Shown here one piece after another: positions 8,349 through 15,946 of a DNA stretch of 31,220 nucleotides. Location: positions 1 to 31,220 of the forward strand of contig DOTB01000012.1 of NCBI GenBank assembly GCA_003513845.1, read 5' to 3'. The position numbers were made by a program, and so were the translations under genes. This DNA is from Candidatus Atribacteria bacterium (GTDB lineage Bacteria; Atribacterota; Phoenicimicrobiia; Phoenicimicrobiales; Phoenicimicrobiaceae). Within the stretch, counting starts at the first letter, position 1, and every line of letters begins with the position of its first letter. The notes beneath the pieces are model-generated. The model searched no databases. It worked only from the letters and a program-made list of their open reading frames with translations, and was not told the origin of the DNA.

Positions 8349-8891
8349 CTAACTAACCAGACGAGAGAATGTTTTTTCGTGAATGTCAAGATCACTGTCA
8401 CTGTAAAGGACAAATCTAATCCTTTTGATATACTGGAATTTGGGGATATTTTCCATAATTGTCCTGAATGCCACTTCTGCCGCTTCTTCAATAGGGTAAC
8501 CAAATGCACCAGTAGAGATAGCAGGAAAGGCAATTGAGTCTATCTTATACTCTTCGGCAAGCTTTAGTGCATTGTAATAGCAATCTGCCAAAAGTTTATC
8601 TTCTGGCTTATCCTGACCGAAAACAGGTCCCAAGCAGTGGATTACATAACAATTGGGGAGATTATGCCCTCCAGTAATAACTGCTTCTCCCGGTTTAATA
8701 GGAGCTAAGGGACGACATTCTTCTTCAAGCCCTGGACCTGCAGCACGGTGAATTGCTCCTGCTACACCTCCACCCATTCTAAGTTGAGCATTTGCTGCAT
8801 TCACGATAGCAGTAACATCTGCTTGAGCAGCTATATTCCCCTTCACGCATTCAACGGTGACACCTGATATTGTTTTTTTCATAATTGACAT
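8349..8891 (-). CDS. macrodomain ADP-ribose hydrolase (YmdB/MacroD type)
   Basis: Macrodomains bind ADP-ribose; this subgroup removes ADP-ribose from acidic residues or deacetylates O-acetyl-ADP-ribose. The motif IVNAANAQLRMGGGVAGAIH (residues 29-48) holds the catalytic-site asparagines and the glycine-rich loop of MacroD enzymes. The second loop AISTGAFGYP (124-133) binds the diphosphate. The length of 180 is typical. There are two possible starts, ATG 8891 and ATG 8882. The AAGGAGG lies only about two bases from the first and about eleven from the second, so the second may be used. It stands alone between intergenic repeat-like stretches. Confidence 0.92.
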   Translation of the reverse strand: MSIMKKTISGVTVECVKGNIAAQADVTAIVNAANAQLRMGGGVAGAIHRAAGPGLEEECRPLAPIKPGEAVITGGHNLPNCYVIHCLGPVFGQDKPEDKLLADCYYNALKLAEEYKIDSIAFPAISTGAFGYPIEEAAEVAFRTIMENIPKFQYIKRIRFVLYSDSDLDIHEKTFSRLVS

Positions 8892-9120
8892 ACCCTCCTT
8901 TTACATTATAGTTACTACAATAATATCAAAAATCCTCTTTTTATATAAAAGTTTTCAGTTTCTACATAAATTTAGTTTAAAAGAGAATATTTTTACAAAA
9001 TCCCTAACATCGCTGGTAAATATACATAGTTTTCAGAGGAATATCTATTTCAAATAATTCTAATGCCTTTCTAATATATTTTTAGTTTTTGGTCAGTTCT
9101 AAAAAATTCACCTTTATCTC

Positions 9121-9157
9121 TTGTAAAAAATATGATTATATGATAATATTTTCATAT
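9121..9157 (+). promoter_or_regulatory. promoter and probable ArsR operator of the permease operon
   Basis: TTGTAA (9121-9126) and TAATAT (9144-9149) are 17 bases apart. An inverted repeat ATATGA (9130-9135) / TCATAT (9152-9157) brackets the -10. ArsR-family repressors usually bind such AT-rich dyads over their own promoter, so autoregulation is likely; this is inference from pattern. Confidence 0.45.
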
Positions 9158-9176
9158 GTTATAGGGGGAATGACAA

Positions 9177-9527
9177 ATGAAAAACTCAAAAAAAGCAATT
9201 ATAAAAATATTCAAGGCCTTATCTGATGAAACCCGATTACGCATTTACCTATTTTTAATGCAAGACAAATTATGTGTTTGTGAATTGATAAATATTTTAA
9301 ATATGGAACAATCAAGAATATCTCACAATCTAAGGATTTTAAAGGAAGCTGGTCTTATAGTTAATCAGCGAGATGGCAAATGGATTATCTATGCAATAAA
9401 CCCCGAGATAGAAAGTAATAAAATAATTCAAACTTTAAAGAATGAATTAAAATTATCGAAACAGGATTTAGAAAAGCTTAATAAATGTAAGAAAGAAAAT
9501 ATAAGAAAAAAGTTTAAATGTAATTAA
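9177..9527 (+). CDS. ArsR/SmtB family metalloregulator
   Basis: This is a winged-helix repressor that should release DNA when it binds a thiophilic metal or metalloid. ALSDETRLRIYLFL is the usual N-terminal helix, and QSRISHNLRILKEAGLI (45-61) the recognition helix-turn-helix. LCVCEL (Cys33, Cys35) matches the CxC metal site in the alpha-3 helix of arsenic- or cadmium-sensing members. Two further cysteines at 104 and 115 near the lysine-rich tail could complete the site. It is the first gene of a four-gene plus-strand operon, 23 bases before the permease. The ligand may be arsenite, methylarsenite or a related ion. Confidence 0.9.
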   Translation: MKNSKKAIIKIFKALSDETRLRIYLFLMQDKLCVCELINILNMEQSRISHNLRILKEAGLIVNQRDGKWIIYAINPEIESNKIIQTLKNELKLSKQDLEKLNKCKKENIRKKFKCN

Positions 9528-9550
9528 AATACGGTGGAGGTTTATCTAAT

Positions 9551-10600
9551 ATGTTATTAGAAATATTAAGTGGGGGATTAATTGCTTTAAAAGAATATAT
9601 TGCCTTACATGTGGTAACTTGTCTTATTCCAGCTTTTCTTTTGGCTGGTGGGATTATTGCTTTTACCTCACGTGATACCATTCTTAAATATTTGGGAGCA
9701 AAAGCAAAAAATATTATTTCTTTCCCCATAGCAGCAATTTCTTCTATATTTATTGCAGTATGTTCCTGTACCGTAATTCCGGTTTCAGCTGGAATCTATC
9801 GTAAAGGTGGAGCGATTGCCCCTGCCTTTATTCTTTTATGGGTTGCTCCTGCCTCCAACCTCTTAGCGGTAATTTATACGGGAAATATAATAGGCTATGA
9901 TATGGCCATAGTTAGGATTATTACTGCTTTTATTACCGCTTTCGTTATGGGAACAGTAATGTATCTATCTTTCCACAAAGAAGAAACGGAGAGAATAATA
10001 GAGGAAAAAGGAGGGAACAACGACAAAAAAATTATTGCTGGAAAAGATATAATTTTACTTCTCTTAATTCTTTTTAGCCTGCTTTCTCCTAATTACCTTA
10101 TTACTAAGGGTCCCTACTTGCACAAGGTATATGTTTTTGCCATGTCTATCTCTATTACTTTTTTATATGCCTGCTTTGCTATTAAAAAAGATAGAATTTC
10201 CAATTGGCTTAAAGAGACCTGGTGGTTCGTAAAATTAATTTTTCCCTTGCTTTTATTAGGAGTATTTATAGTTGGAATTATTGGAAGAATCCTTCCTCGG
10301 GAATGGATAGAGCACTGGCTGGGAGGAAACTCTTTGCGTTCTTCTTTTTTAGCAACCCTTATTGGGGCAGTCAGTTATTTTGCTACTATGACTGAAGCAC
10401 CTTTTGTAGACACTTTAATGAAATTAGGAATGGGAAAAGGTCCTGCCTTAGCCTTGCTTCTTTCTGGACCAGGTATGAGCTTGCCTAATATGTTAGCTAT
10501 TATAAAGGTTTTTGGCCTAAAAAAGGCTTTAGTTTATATTATTACTATGATTATCCTGGCTACCCTGAGCGGCTGGCTCTGGGGAAATTACATTTTTTAA
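9551..10600 (+). CDS. ArsP-like permease (DUF318/PF03773)
   Basis: This integral membrane permease has about eight hydrophobic helices arranged as two related halves. The first half carries VCSCTVIPVSAGIYRKGG and PAFILLWVAPASN, the second TMTEAPFVDTLMKLGMGKG and LLLSGPGMSLPN; these paired Gly/Pro motifs mark the DUF318 permeases. The family member ArsP exports trivalent organoarsenicals, but many homologues have no known substrate. The CSC pair in the membrane could handle a thiophilic ligand. GGTGGAGG lies before the ATG. It is placed between the ArsR gene and a CPxC mini-thioredoxin, a common arrangement for this family. Confidence 0.87.
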   Translation: MLLEILSGGLIALKEYIALHVVTCLIPAFLLAGGIIAFTSRDTILKYLGAKAKNIISFPIAAISSIFIAVCSCTVIPVSAGIYRKGGAIAPAFILLWVAPASNLLAVIYTGNIIGYDMAIVRIITAFITAFVMGTVMYLSFHKEETERIIEEKGGNNDKKIIAGKDIILLLLILFSLLSPNYLITKGPYLHKVYVFAMSISITFLYACFAIKKDRISNWLKETWWFVKLIFPLLLLGVFIVGIIGRILPREWIEHWLGGNSLRSSFLATLIGAVSYFATMTEAPFVDTLMKLGMGKGPALALLLSGPGMSLPNMLAIIKVFGLKKALVYIITMIILATLSGWLWGNYIF

Positions 10601-10614
10601 AGAGGTGAATAAAA

Positions 10615-10857
10615 ATGAAAATTGAAATTTTAGGAATTGGATGTCCAAAATGCAAAAAACTTACTGAATTAGCCCAAGAGGCAGTAAAAGAATTGGGTAT
10701 CGCAGCAGAAATCATCAAAATAACCGATATCAACAAAATTATTAGTTATGGAGTTATGATGACACCTGCTTTAGTTATTAACGGAGAGGTAAAGGTAGCA
10801 GGTAAAATACCAGAAAAAGAAGAAATTAAAAAATGGATTAAGGAGGTAAAAAAATGA
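10615..10857 (+). CDS. small thioredoxin-like disulfide protein (redox-active disulfide protein 2 type)
   Basis: The 80-residue thioredoxin fold has a GIGCPKC active site at residues 7-13 (Cys10, Cys13) close to the N-terminus, and the cis-proline loop MMTPALVINGEV. This is the short form often found beside DUF318 permeases. It probably passes electrons to, or binds a soft metal for, the permease or its regulator in the cytoplasm; that role is inference. AGAGGTG precedes the ATG, which lies 14 bases after the permease stop. Its own stop overlaps the next start (ATGA). Confidence 0.87.
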   Translation: MKIEILGIGCPKCKKLTELAQEAVKELGIAAEIIKITDINKIISYGVMMTPALVINGEVKVAGKIPEKEEIKKWIKEVKK

Positions 10858-11174
10858 GATTATTAGCTGAATTTTTTCCGGAATTTAGTCAGAAATTTGA
10901 TGAGATTGATAAACTTTATAAGGAGAAGCGCACTATCAATGAAAAGACCTATCAGTTTATCTGCTTTGCACTGGCTATTAAAAACAGGTCAGTCCCCTGT
11001 GTAAAGAAACATTTTAAGGGAGCCTTGGAAGCAGGAGCCACGGTAAAAGAACTTGCTTATATTATGGCTTTAACTTTCAGAGAGAGCGCCGGTGGGGATG
11101 ATTGCTGGGTTCATGATGCCTTAGGTGATTATAAAGAATTAATGAAAAGCAACATTAAGTGTTGTCCAAAGTAA
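10854..11174 (+). CDS. AhpD/carboxymuconolactone-decarboxylase-like protein
   Basis: The all-helical AhpD-like core is seen in ICFALAIKNRSVPCVKKHFK and GALEAGATVKELAYIMAL, matching the family pattern Cys-x-x-x-His-x(5)-Ala-Gly-Ala-(T/S). AhpD proper has CxxC before the histidine; here the first cysteine is Ser46, leaving Cys49 and His53. Another cysteine is at 84 and a CC pair at 103-104 near the end. It overlaps the thioredoxin-like gene by four bases, so the two are translationally coupled. A redox partner for the mini-thioredoxin is plausible, but the reaction is unknown. Confidence 0.8.
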   Translation: MRLLAEFFPEFSQKFDEIDKLYKEKRTINEKTYQFICFALAIKNRSVPCVKKHFKGALEAGATVKELAYIMALTFRESAGGDDCWVHDALGDYKELMKSNIKCCPK

Positions 11175-11215
11175 TAGAAATTGTACTTCAATGTGGTTAT
11201 CTATAATTTTATAGA

Positions 11216-11293
<78 letters not shown>

Positions 11294-11299
11294 AAAAAT

Positions 11300-11395
11300 A
11301 CAGAGAAAGTTTTATATAAAACCGAAATAGAATAAAACAGGATGGAGAGGGATTTCAAGGGAGTTTACTCCCCTGGCAATCTTATGTTTTTAAAT
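11300..11395 (-). repeat. MITE-like repeat, family B, copy 2, upstream of tRNA-Pro
   Basis: In minus-strand order it has AAGATTGCCAGGGGAGTAAA, CTCCC, CCTCTCCATC, TATTTC and TTTTATATAAAACTTT. This is the same series as the copy at 3995-4093 on the other strand. The right-hand terminal repeat is missing, and the tRNA begins shortly after, so this copy has diverged or been cut. Part of it may serve as tRNA leader or promoter. Confidence 0.5.
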
Positions 11396-11454
11396 TATAT
11401 CACAACCTTTTATTTTGGGCTACAAATTTATTCATATTGTTTTATTTACTATAA

Positions 11455-11988
11455 TTATTTTAAATTGATTGCTTTTTTTAATTTAATAGCAATGAAGGAA
11501 GCAGCAAGTATTTTTAAAAAGTCTCCAGGTAAAAAGGGGAACATCCCAACTATTAAAGCTTTTTTCAATCCTATACCTGTAACCAAAGACAACTGAGTAA
11601 CCCCGAGAATATATATAATTACAGTTCCTGATAACCCTGCCAGTATATAATAGAAAATATTTTTTTCTCTTTTTAGTTCTACCATTTTGCCGATAATATA
11701 AGAGGCGATTATAAAACCAAATAGATATCCTCCCGTAGGTCCAAATAAAACCCCTGCCCCAGCTGTAAAACCAGAAAATATTGGTAAACCTATCACTCCT
11801 AATAAAACATAAATTATTTGGCTAATAGCCCCTAGAACACTCCCTAAAGTCATACCAGCCAGGAGAGTAAATAAAGTCTGTAAAGTAATAGGAATAGGAT
11901 AAAGAGGGATAGAGATAAATGCTCCTATTGAAGTTAAGGCAGCAAATAAAGAAACTAAGCTCATTTGACGAATATTTATTTTTAACAA
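11455..11988 (-). CDS. bioY: BioY biotin transporter S component
   Basis: This is a hydrophobic substrate-binding subunit for biotin uptake, alone or with the ECF energizing module. It has about six TM helices. LAGMTLGSVLGAISQIIYVL and GLPIFSGFTAGAGVLFGPTG followed by GYLFGFIIASYIIG are the typical BioY signature stretches. The length of 177 is typical. The start is a TTG at 11988 with AGGAGGT eight bases upstream; an internal ATG at residue 9 is less well placed. No EcfA or EcfT gene is nearby. The promoter carries a BirA-type operator, so repression by the biotin-bound BirA encoded next door is expected. Confidence 0.93.
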   Translation of the reverse strand: MLKINIRQMSLVSLFAALTSIGAFISIPLYPIPITLQTLFTLLAGMTLGSVLGAISQIIYVLLGVIGLPIFSGFTAGAGVLFGPTGGYLFGFIIASYIIGKMVELKREKNIFYYILAGLSGTVIIYILGVTQLSLVTGIGLKKALIVGMFPFLPGDFLKILAASFIAIKLKKAINLK

Positions 11989-12032
11989 CTCCGATAACCT
12001 CCTAAATTTTGTAAAAATTTTCTTTTTAAATG

Positions 12033-12071
12033 CGTTAACTATATATTATCATAAGTTAACGATAATGTCAA
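12033..12071 (-). promoter_or_regulatory. bioY promoter with BirA operator
   Basis: On the minus strand TTGACA (12066-12071) is exactly 17 bases from TAATAT (12043-12048), a near-ideal vegetative promoter. The dyad CGTTAAC-N15-GTTAACG (12033-12039 and 12055-12061) straddles the -10. Two GTTAAC half-sites at about this spacing are the known BirA recognition pattern. Confidence 0.85.
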
Positions 12072-12119
12072 AAAATCAAATAAATTCGACTTTAACATAG
12101 AATCATTTATGAATGGATG

Positions 12120-12143
12120 GTGTAGGGGCTCGATTCATTGAGT
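12120..12143. repeat. palindromic repeat, family A, solo end
   Basis: TGTAGGGGCTCGATTCATTG resembles one end of the family A element (TGTAGGGGCACGATGAATCG). It has no matching second end nearby. It lies in the 207-base gap between bioY and birA. Confidence 0.4.
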
Positions 12144-12195
12144 CAATTTTAATAGACAGAGGCAAATAAACCCGTGCCATAGGATTTTTAATTTG

Positions 12196-13158
12196 TTAGA
12201 TTATCGTTCCGGAGATTATTTCTATTAATTCCCCATTTTCTTTTTTTAAAATCAATGCTCCTTCTTCGCTAATATCTACAGCTTTCCCTGAAATAATTCT
12301 TTCTCCTATATTTATCCTTATCTCTCTCCCTATAGTACAGGAATATAATTTCCATTCCTCTAAAATAGAAGGAAATTCTTTTCTTTTTAATTTTTCATAA
12401 TATCTTTCAAATTCCTGTAAAAAGACCTGCACTAGCCTAACTCGCGGAACCTCTCTGTCTAATACTTCTTTTAGGGAAGTGGTTTTCTCTCGAATATCTT
12501 CGGGAAACTCTTGATTATCTATATTTACATTTATGCCTACTCCCACTACTATCCAGTTTATTATATCTAATTCGGCACTCATTTCAGTCAGTATTCCACA
12601 TACTTTTTCCCCCTGTATTAATATATCATTAGGCCATTTTATTTGGGATTTAATCTGGGTGCGTATTTTGATAGCCTTCACTATCGCTACAGCAGTCATT
12701 AAAGTTATTCGGGGGATATAAGAGGGAGGAAGTTGGGGAAATAATATTATGGAAAGCCAGATGCCGCCAGCTGGGGAAAACCATTTACGTCCTAATCGAC
12801 CCTTACCTGCACTCTGTTTTTCAGTAATAATTATTGTACCTTCATCTATTACCTCTGACCTATGTAAGACTTTTTCTTTAGCAATTATATTTGTAGATTC
12901 TAATTCAGGAAAATAAAATATTTTCTTACCAATGTAGGAGGTGGATAATTCTCTTTGAACTTCCGGGGGGATTAATAGGTCAGGACGAGAAACTAAACAG
13001 TAACCCAAATTCTGATCAGTTATTATCGCATATCCCATATCCTTTAGTTTTTGGATCTGCTTCCAAACTGCCACTCGGGAGATACCTAATTTCCTGGCTA
13101 ATACTTCACCAGAAATGTATTCCTTCTCTCTTAAATATTTTAATACATCAACTGCCAT
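12196..13158 (-). CDS. birA: BirA: biotin-protein ligase and biotin repressor
   Basis: This enzyme makes biotinyl-AMP and attaches biotin to carboxylase carrier domains; the N-terminal domain represses biotin genes. Residues 1-60 are a winged helix (SGEVLARKLGISRVAVWKQI). The ligase core has GKGRLGRKWFSPAGG (118-132), the biotinyl-AMP loop, and KWPNDILIQGEKVCGIL with the conserved lysine. The C-terminal 50 residues form the SH3-like cap. At 320 residues it is the full bifunctional type. The ATG has only GTAGGAT upstream. A good BirA operator stands before bioY, so it probably regulates that gene. Confidence 0.95.
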   Translation of the reverse strand: MAVDVLKYLREKEYISGEVLARKLGISRVAVWKQIQKLKDMGYAIITDQNLGYCLVSRPDLLIPPEVQRELSTSYIGKKIFYFPELESTNIIAKEKVLHRSEVIDEGTIIITEKQSAGKGRLGRKWFSPAGGIWLSIILFPQLPPSYIPRITLMTAVAIVKAIKIRTQIKSQIKWPNDILIQGEKVCGILTEMSAELDIINWIVVGVGINVNIDNQEFPEDIREKTTSLKEVLDREVPRVRLVQVFLQEFERYYEKLKRKEFPSILEEWKLYSCTIGREIRINIGERIISGKAVDISEEGALILKKENGELIEIISGTII

Positions 13159-13174
13159 ACGTTATATCCTACCA

Positions 13175-13209
13175 AAATGGAACAGGGGACTGTTGTTCCT
13201 GCTCCATTT
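13175..13209 (-). terminator. hairpin between flavodoxin-like gene and birA
   Basis: The arms AAATGGAACAGG (13175-13186) and CCTGCTCCATTT (13198-13209) pair over 12 positions with one mismatch (G-U in RNA). On the minus strand the stem ends in TTTT. It may end transcription from the flavodoxin-like gene before birA. Its ACAGGGGAC core resembles the hairpin at 13688-13728. Confidence 0.45.
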
Positions 13210-13261
13210 ATTAAAAGGTAAAATGGAAGAGAAATTTAGAAAAAAGTTCTTGCCACATTCA

Positions 13262-13669
13262 CTATTTCATACGGGAGGCTAGCAATTCACTATCTTTGTC
13301 TACATCTCTAATCTGTCTAAAATCAATTATAAAAGACCCCTTACTCTCCAATAATTTCATCAAATTCTTTAAGGTTTTTTCATTCCCGATTAACCTCGGA
13401 ATAATAAAAGCAATGGTCTTTTTCCTTTCCAATCCAGCACATCGCTTGATATAGTCAGTCAATTCAGAAGGTAATTCTCCCTTAAATAAGCTTAAAACCG
13501 GACAGCCTACAAAGATAAATTCATAAGGTAACAAATTACCCGCAGTTACTCCTCTTTCTACTTTAATTACCTTTAATTCATTTCCTTTTCTTTCAATAGC
13601 AGAAAATATCTTCTTCGTAAATAATTCTAATTTCTTATCATCTCCACCATAAATTAATGCTGCTCTCAA
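13262..13669 (-). CDS. flavodoxin-like protein
   Basis: This 135-residue alpha/beta protein starts MRAALIYGGDDKKLELFTKK. A helix follows the first strand, a second strand comes next, and PYEFIFVGCPVLSLFKGELP then matches the flavodoxin 'D-x-(I/V)-x-x-G-x-P' loop. The usual phosphate loop T/SxTGNT is replaced by YGGDDKK, so FMN binding is doubtful. It sits between the kinase pair and birA; no functional link is evident. It may be a diverged flavodoxin or a related small hydrolase-like fold. Confidence 0.6.
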   Translation of the reverse strand: MRAALIYGGDDKKLELFTKKIFSAIERKGNELKVIKVERGVTAGNLLPYEFIFVGCPVLSLFKGELPSELTDYIKRCAGLERKKTIAFIIPRLIGNEKTLKNLMKLLESKGSFIIDFRQIRDVDKDSELLASRMK

Positions 13670-13687
13670 AATATTCCCTCCAACTTT

Positions 13688-13728
13688 GAAACAAGGGACG
13701 AAATGAAACAGAAAACCGTCCCTGTTTC
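13688..13728 (-). repeat. GAAACAGGGACG-type hairpin
   Basis: GAAACAAGGGACG (13688-13700) pairs with CGTCCCTGTTTC (13717-13728) with one bulged A. It lies four bases after the stop of the first kinase gene on the minus strand. No U-run follows. It looks like a mobile or dispersed intergenic palindrome. Confidence 0.45.
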
Positions 13729-13731
13729 TTT

Positions 13732-14367
13732 TTAGTCAAATACTACTTTTTCTACTCCCTGGAGTTTATCCAATATCTTATTGGTAATTAATTTTAAATG
13801 TTCAGGACGTTTAACAAAATCTAAATCATCTGCAGGCACATTTAAGATAGGACAAATGTTAAAATTCTCCACCCATTCTTCATACAATACATTTAATTGG
13901 GTTAAATACTCCTCAGAGATAGTTTTCTCATAATCTCTTCCTCGCAAAGAAATTCTTTTTAAAAGTGTAGGAACTGAAGCCTGAAGATAAACGATTAAAT
14001 CAGGAGGAGAAAGAAATTTAGTCATTATACTAAATAATTCTCGATAATTCTCATAATCGCGGTCATCCATATAACCTTGTTGATTTAGATTTTTAGCAAA
14101 TATATCCACATCTTCGTAGATACTTCTATCTTGAACTACTGAGGCAGGATTCTTTAATATCTCTTGATGATGAATAAATCTTTTAGAAAGAAAAAATATT
14201 TGAAGATGAAAACTCCACTTTTTCATATCTTTATAGAAATCTTCTAAATAAGGATTATTTTCCACTACTTCATAATATGGTGTCCATCCTAATCTCTTAC
14301 TTAATAAATCAGTCAGGCTTGATTTGCCACTGCCTATATTCCCTGAAACAATAATAAATTTCTTCAT
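13732..14367 (-). CDS. deoxynucleoside kinase (dAK/dCK-like)
   Basis: This enzyme phosphorylates salvaged deoxynucleosides to the monophosphate using ATP. The P-loop is GNIGSGKSS (9-17). VVQDRSIYEDVDIFAKNL holds the DRS motif that binds the base and sugar, and SLRGRDYEKTI is the LID-like arginine region. The length of 211 is typical. It overlaps the next kinase gene by four bases. In lactobacilli and Bacillus two such kinases lie in tandem, and in lactobacilli they form a heterodimer, so these two probably work together. Exact base preference cannot be read. Confidence 0.87.
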   Translation of the reverse strand: MKKFIIVSGNIGSGKSSLTDLLSKRLGWTPYYEVVENNPYLEDFYKDMKKWSFHLQIFFLSKRFIHHQEILKNPASVVQDRSIYEDVDIFAKNLNQQGYMDDRDYENYRELFSIMTKFLSPPDLIVYLQASVPTLLKRISLRGRDYEKTISEEYLTQLNVLYEEWVENFNICPILNVPADDLDFVKRPEHLKLITNKILDKLQGVEKVVFD

Positions 14368-14993
14368 TTTAAACTATCCCCTTTATAAATTTCTTTAATG
14401 ATGAATTCAAGATCTTTACTTTTACCTACAAAATCAATATTATTAGTATCAATTTTAACCAAGGTCGATTTTTTATAATTATCAGGGTAAGAAAAAAAAT
14501 CTTCATAGGCCGAATTCAATCTTTTCATATAATCGTAAGATATTTTTCGCTCAAAAGGTCGATCCCTTAGCGCTATCCTTTTCATTAAGGTTTCTGTGCT
14601 CGCTTGTAAGTAAACAATTAAATCGGGCTGAGGAACATCTTTGACCATAATCTCATAAAGGCGCTCATACATTGAAAGCTCATTCCCGGAAAGGTTGAGA
14701 TGAGCAAATATCCTATCCTTGGCAAACAAGTAGTCAGAAAATACCAATTGATTAAACAAATCTTGTTGGGCTAATTCTAATTGTTGTTTATAACGACTCA
14801 ATAAAAAAAATATTTGAGTCTGAAAGGCATACCTTTCTATATCATCATAAAATTTTGATAAAAAAGGATTTTCTTCTACTACTTCTAAATTATGTTTAGC
14901 ATTAAACCTTTTGCTTAATAATAAAACTAAACTTGTTTTTCCAACTCCTATAGCCCCTTCAATCACGATAAATTTACTTTTAAATTTAATCAT
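14364..14993 (-). CDS. deoxynucleoside kinase (dGK-like)
   Basis: The P-loop is GAIGVGKTSL (13-22). The base-binding motif is SDYLFAKDRIFAHL in place of DRS, which is the form seen in Bacillus-type deoxyguanosine kinase. The LID region is ALRDRPFERKI. The length of 209 matches its partner, and the two align along their whole length, so they arose by duplication. AAAGGAGCAG precedes the ATG, the best ribosome site of the pair, suggesting that the pair is translated from here. Confidence 0.87.
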   Translation of the reverse strand: MIKFKSKFIVIEGAIGVGKTSLVLLLSKRFNAKHNLEVVEENPFLSKFYDDIERYAFQTQIFFLLSRYKQQLELAQQDLFNQLVFSDYLFAKDRIFAHLNLSGNELSMYERLYEIMVKDVPQPDLIVYLQASTETLMKRIALRDRPFERKISYDYMKRLNSAYEDFFSYPDNYKKSTLVKIDTNNIDFVGKSKDLEFIIKEIYKGDSLK

Positions 14994-15050
14994 TTAAACT
15001 GCTCCTTTTCTTTTTTACAAACAAGTTATGATGTTTTTATAAATTTATTC

Positions 15051-15905
15051 TCATAAATTATATTTTCTCTGGTAATTCCACTCATAAGTCGAATATTTAT
15101 TTTCTAAAAGGTCCTTTGAAATTTTTTCTTCCTTTTCAGTTAATTTGCCCTCCACTAACTTTACTCCAAACTCTTCCTCAAAACCTCGGGGGAGAACCTC
15201 CGATAACTCTGAAAAAGATATCTCTCTCTTTAAAACTTCTTCCAGACTAGTAGCATTAAAACCTGACTTAAGTTTTTCTTTCACCTGGATAGAAGGAAAA
15301 TTAAAAACAGAAAATAGCTTATCTTTTTCTAATTTTATCAATAAAGAGCCGTGTTGTAAAACTATTCCTCCTTTTCTTACTTGAGCAGACCCTACAATCT
15401 TTTTACCATCAACTTGAACTTCATATTGGGAAGGAACAGAAAAACAGATTGATTTAATATCTGGATGAAAATTTTTGGGTTTATCCCCACCATTTACTGA
15501 CTGTAATTTTTCCCTTAAAGGAACTAGTTTAGCTTTGATCCCTAAATAAGAAAGACCTCTAATTATTCCTCCACTAATCTTTTTATAAGTCTCTAATATA
15601 GAATCATCTACTAAAGGATGATTTTCTTTAATTACAAAACTATAAGTCAATTCTTTATCATGGAGAACTGCCTTGCCACCGGTAGGCCGACGAACAATAT
15701 CAATCCCCATATTCTGGCAAGCATCTATATCTATCTCTTTCTTTAAATCTTGAAAATAACCTAAAGATACAGCCGGTGGAAGCCATTGATAAAATCTGAT
15801 AGTAGGAGGAACTAAGCTTTCTCGATGAGCTATCATTATTGCTTCGTCAATTGCCATATTTATAAAACCAGTATGATAACCATCTTTGATTAATCGCCAT
15901 TCCAT
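15051..15905 (-). CDS. lipM: LipM-type octanoyl/lipoate transferase
   Basis: This belongs to the BPL/LplA/LipB fold. RRPTGGKAVLH (72-82) is the lipoyl-binding loop and KKIVGSAQVRKGGIVLQHGS (168-187) the conserved lysine loop. ICFSVPSQYEV (153-163) places Cys154 where LipM has its catalytic cysteine, which favours octanoyl transfer from ACP to a lipoyl domain over ATP-dependent lipoate ligation. The long form would start at 15941, but AAAGGAT sits eight bases before the ATG at 15905, giving MEWRLIKDG, a typical LipM start, so I take that (284 residues). No lipA or E2 gene lies in the window. A lipoate ligase role is still possible. Confidence 0.83.
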   Translation of the reverse strand: MEWRLIKDGYHTGFINMAIDEAIMIAHRESLVPPTIRFYQWLPPAVSLGYFQDLKKEIDIDACQNMGIDIVRRPTGGKAVLHDKELTYSFVIKENHPLVDDSILETYKKISGGIIRGLSYLGIKAKLVPLREKLQSVNGGDKPKNFHPDIKSICFSVPSQYEVQVDGKKIVGSAQVRKGGIVLQHGSLLIKLEKDKLFSVFNFPSIQVKEKLKSGFNATSLEEVLKREISFSELSEVLPRGFEEEFGVKLVEGKLTEKEEKISKDLLENKYSTYEWNYQRKYNL

Positions 15906-15946
15906 TAATAATATCCTTTCTATTTGAATTTGATTGCCCAAATAAT

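Noticed and set aside
8312..8533. Minus-strand open frame overlapping the macrodomain gene
   Set aside because: It lies over the well-supported macrodomain frame and its sequence has no protein-like pattern of its own.
8990..9095. Protein-like minus-strand stretch (KALELFEIDIPLKTMYIYQR)
   Set aside because: Too short, with stops on both sides and no ribosome site; may be chance.
11989..12195. Riboswitch in front of bioY
   Set aside because: The leader is short and fully explained by a promoter, a BirA dyad and a ribosome site; no aptamer-like stems are seen.
13732..13740. Terminator after the kinase pair
   Set aside because: The following hairpin has no U-run; kept as a repeat-like hairpin instead.
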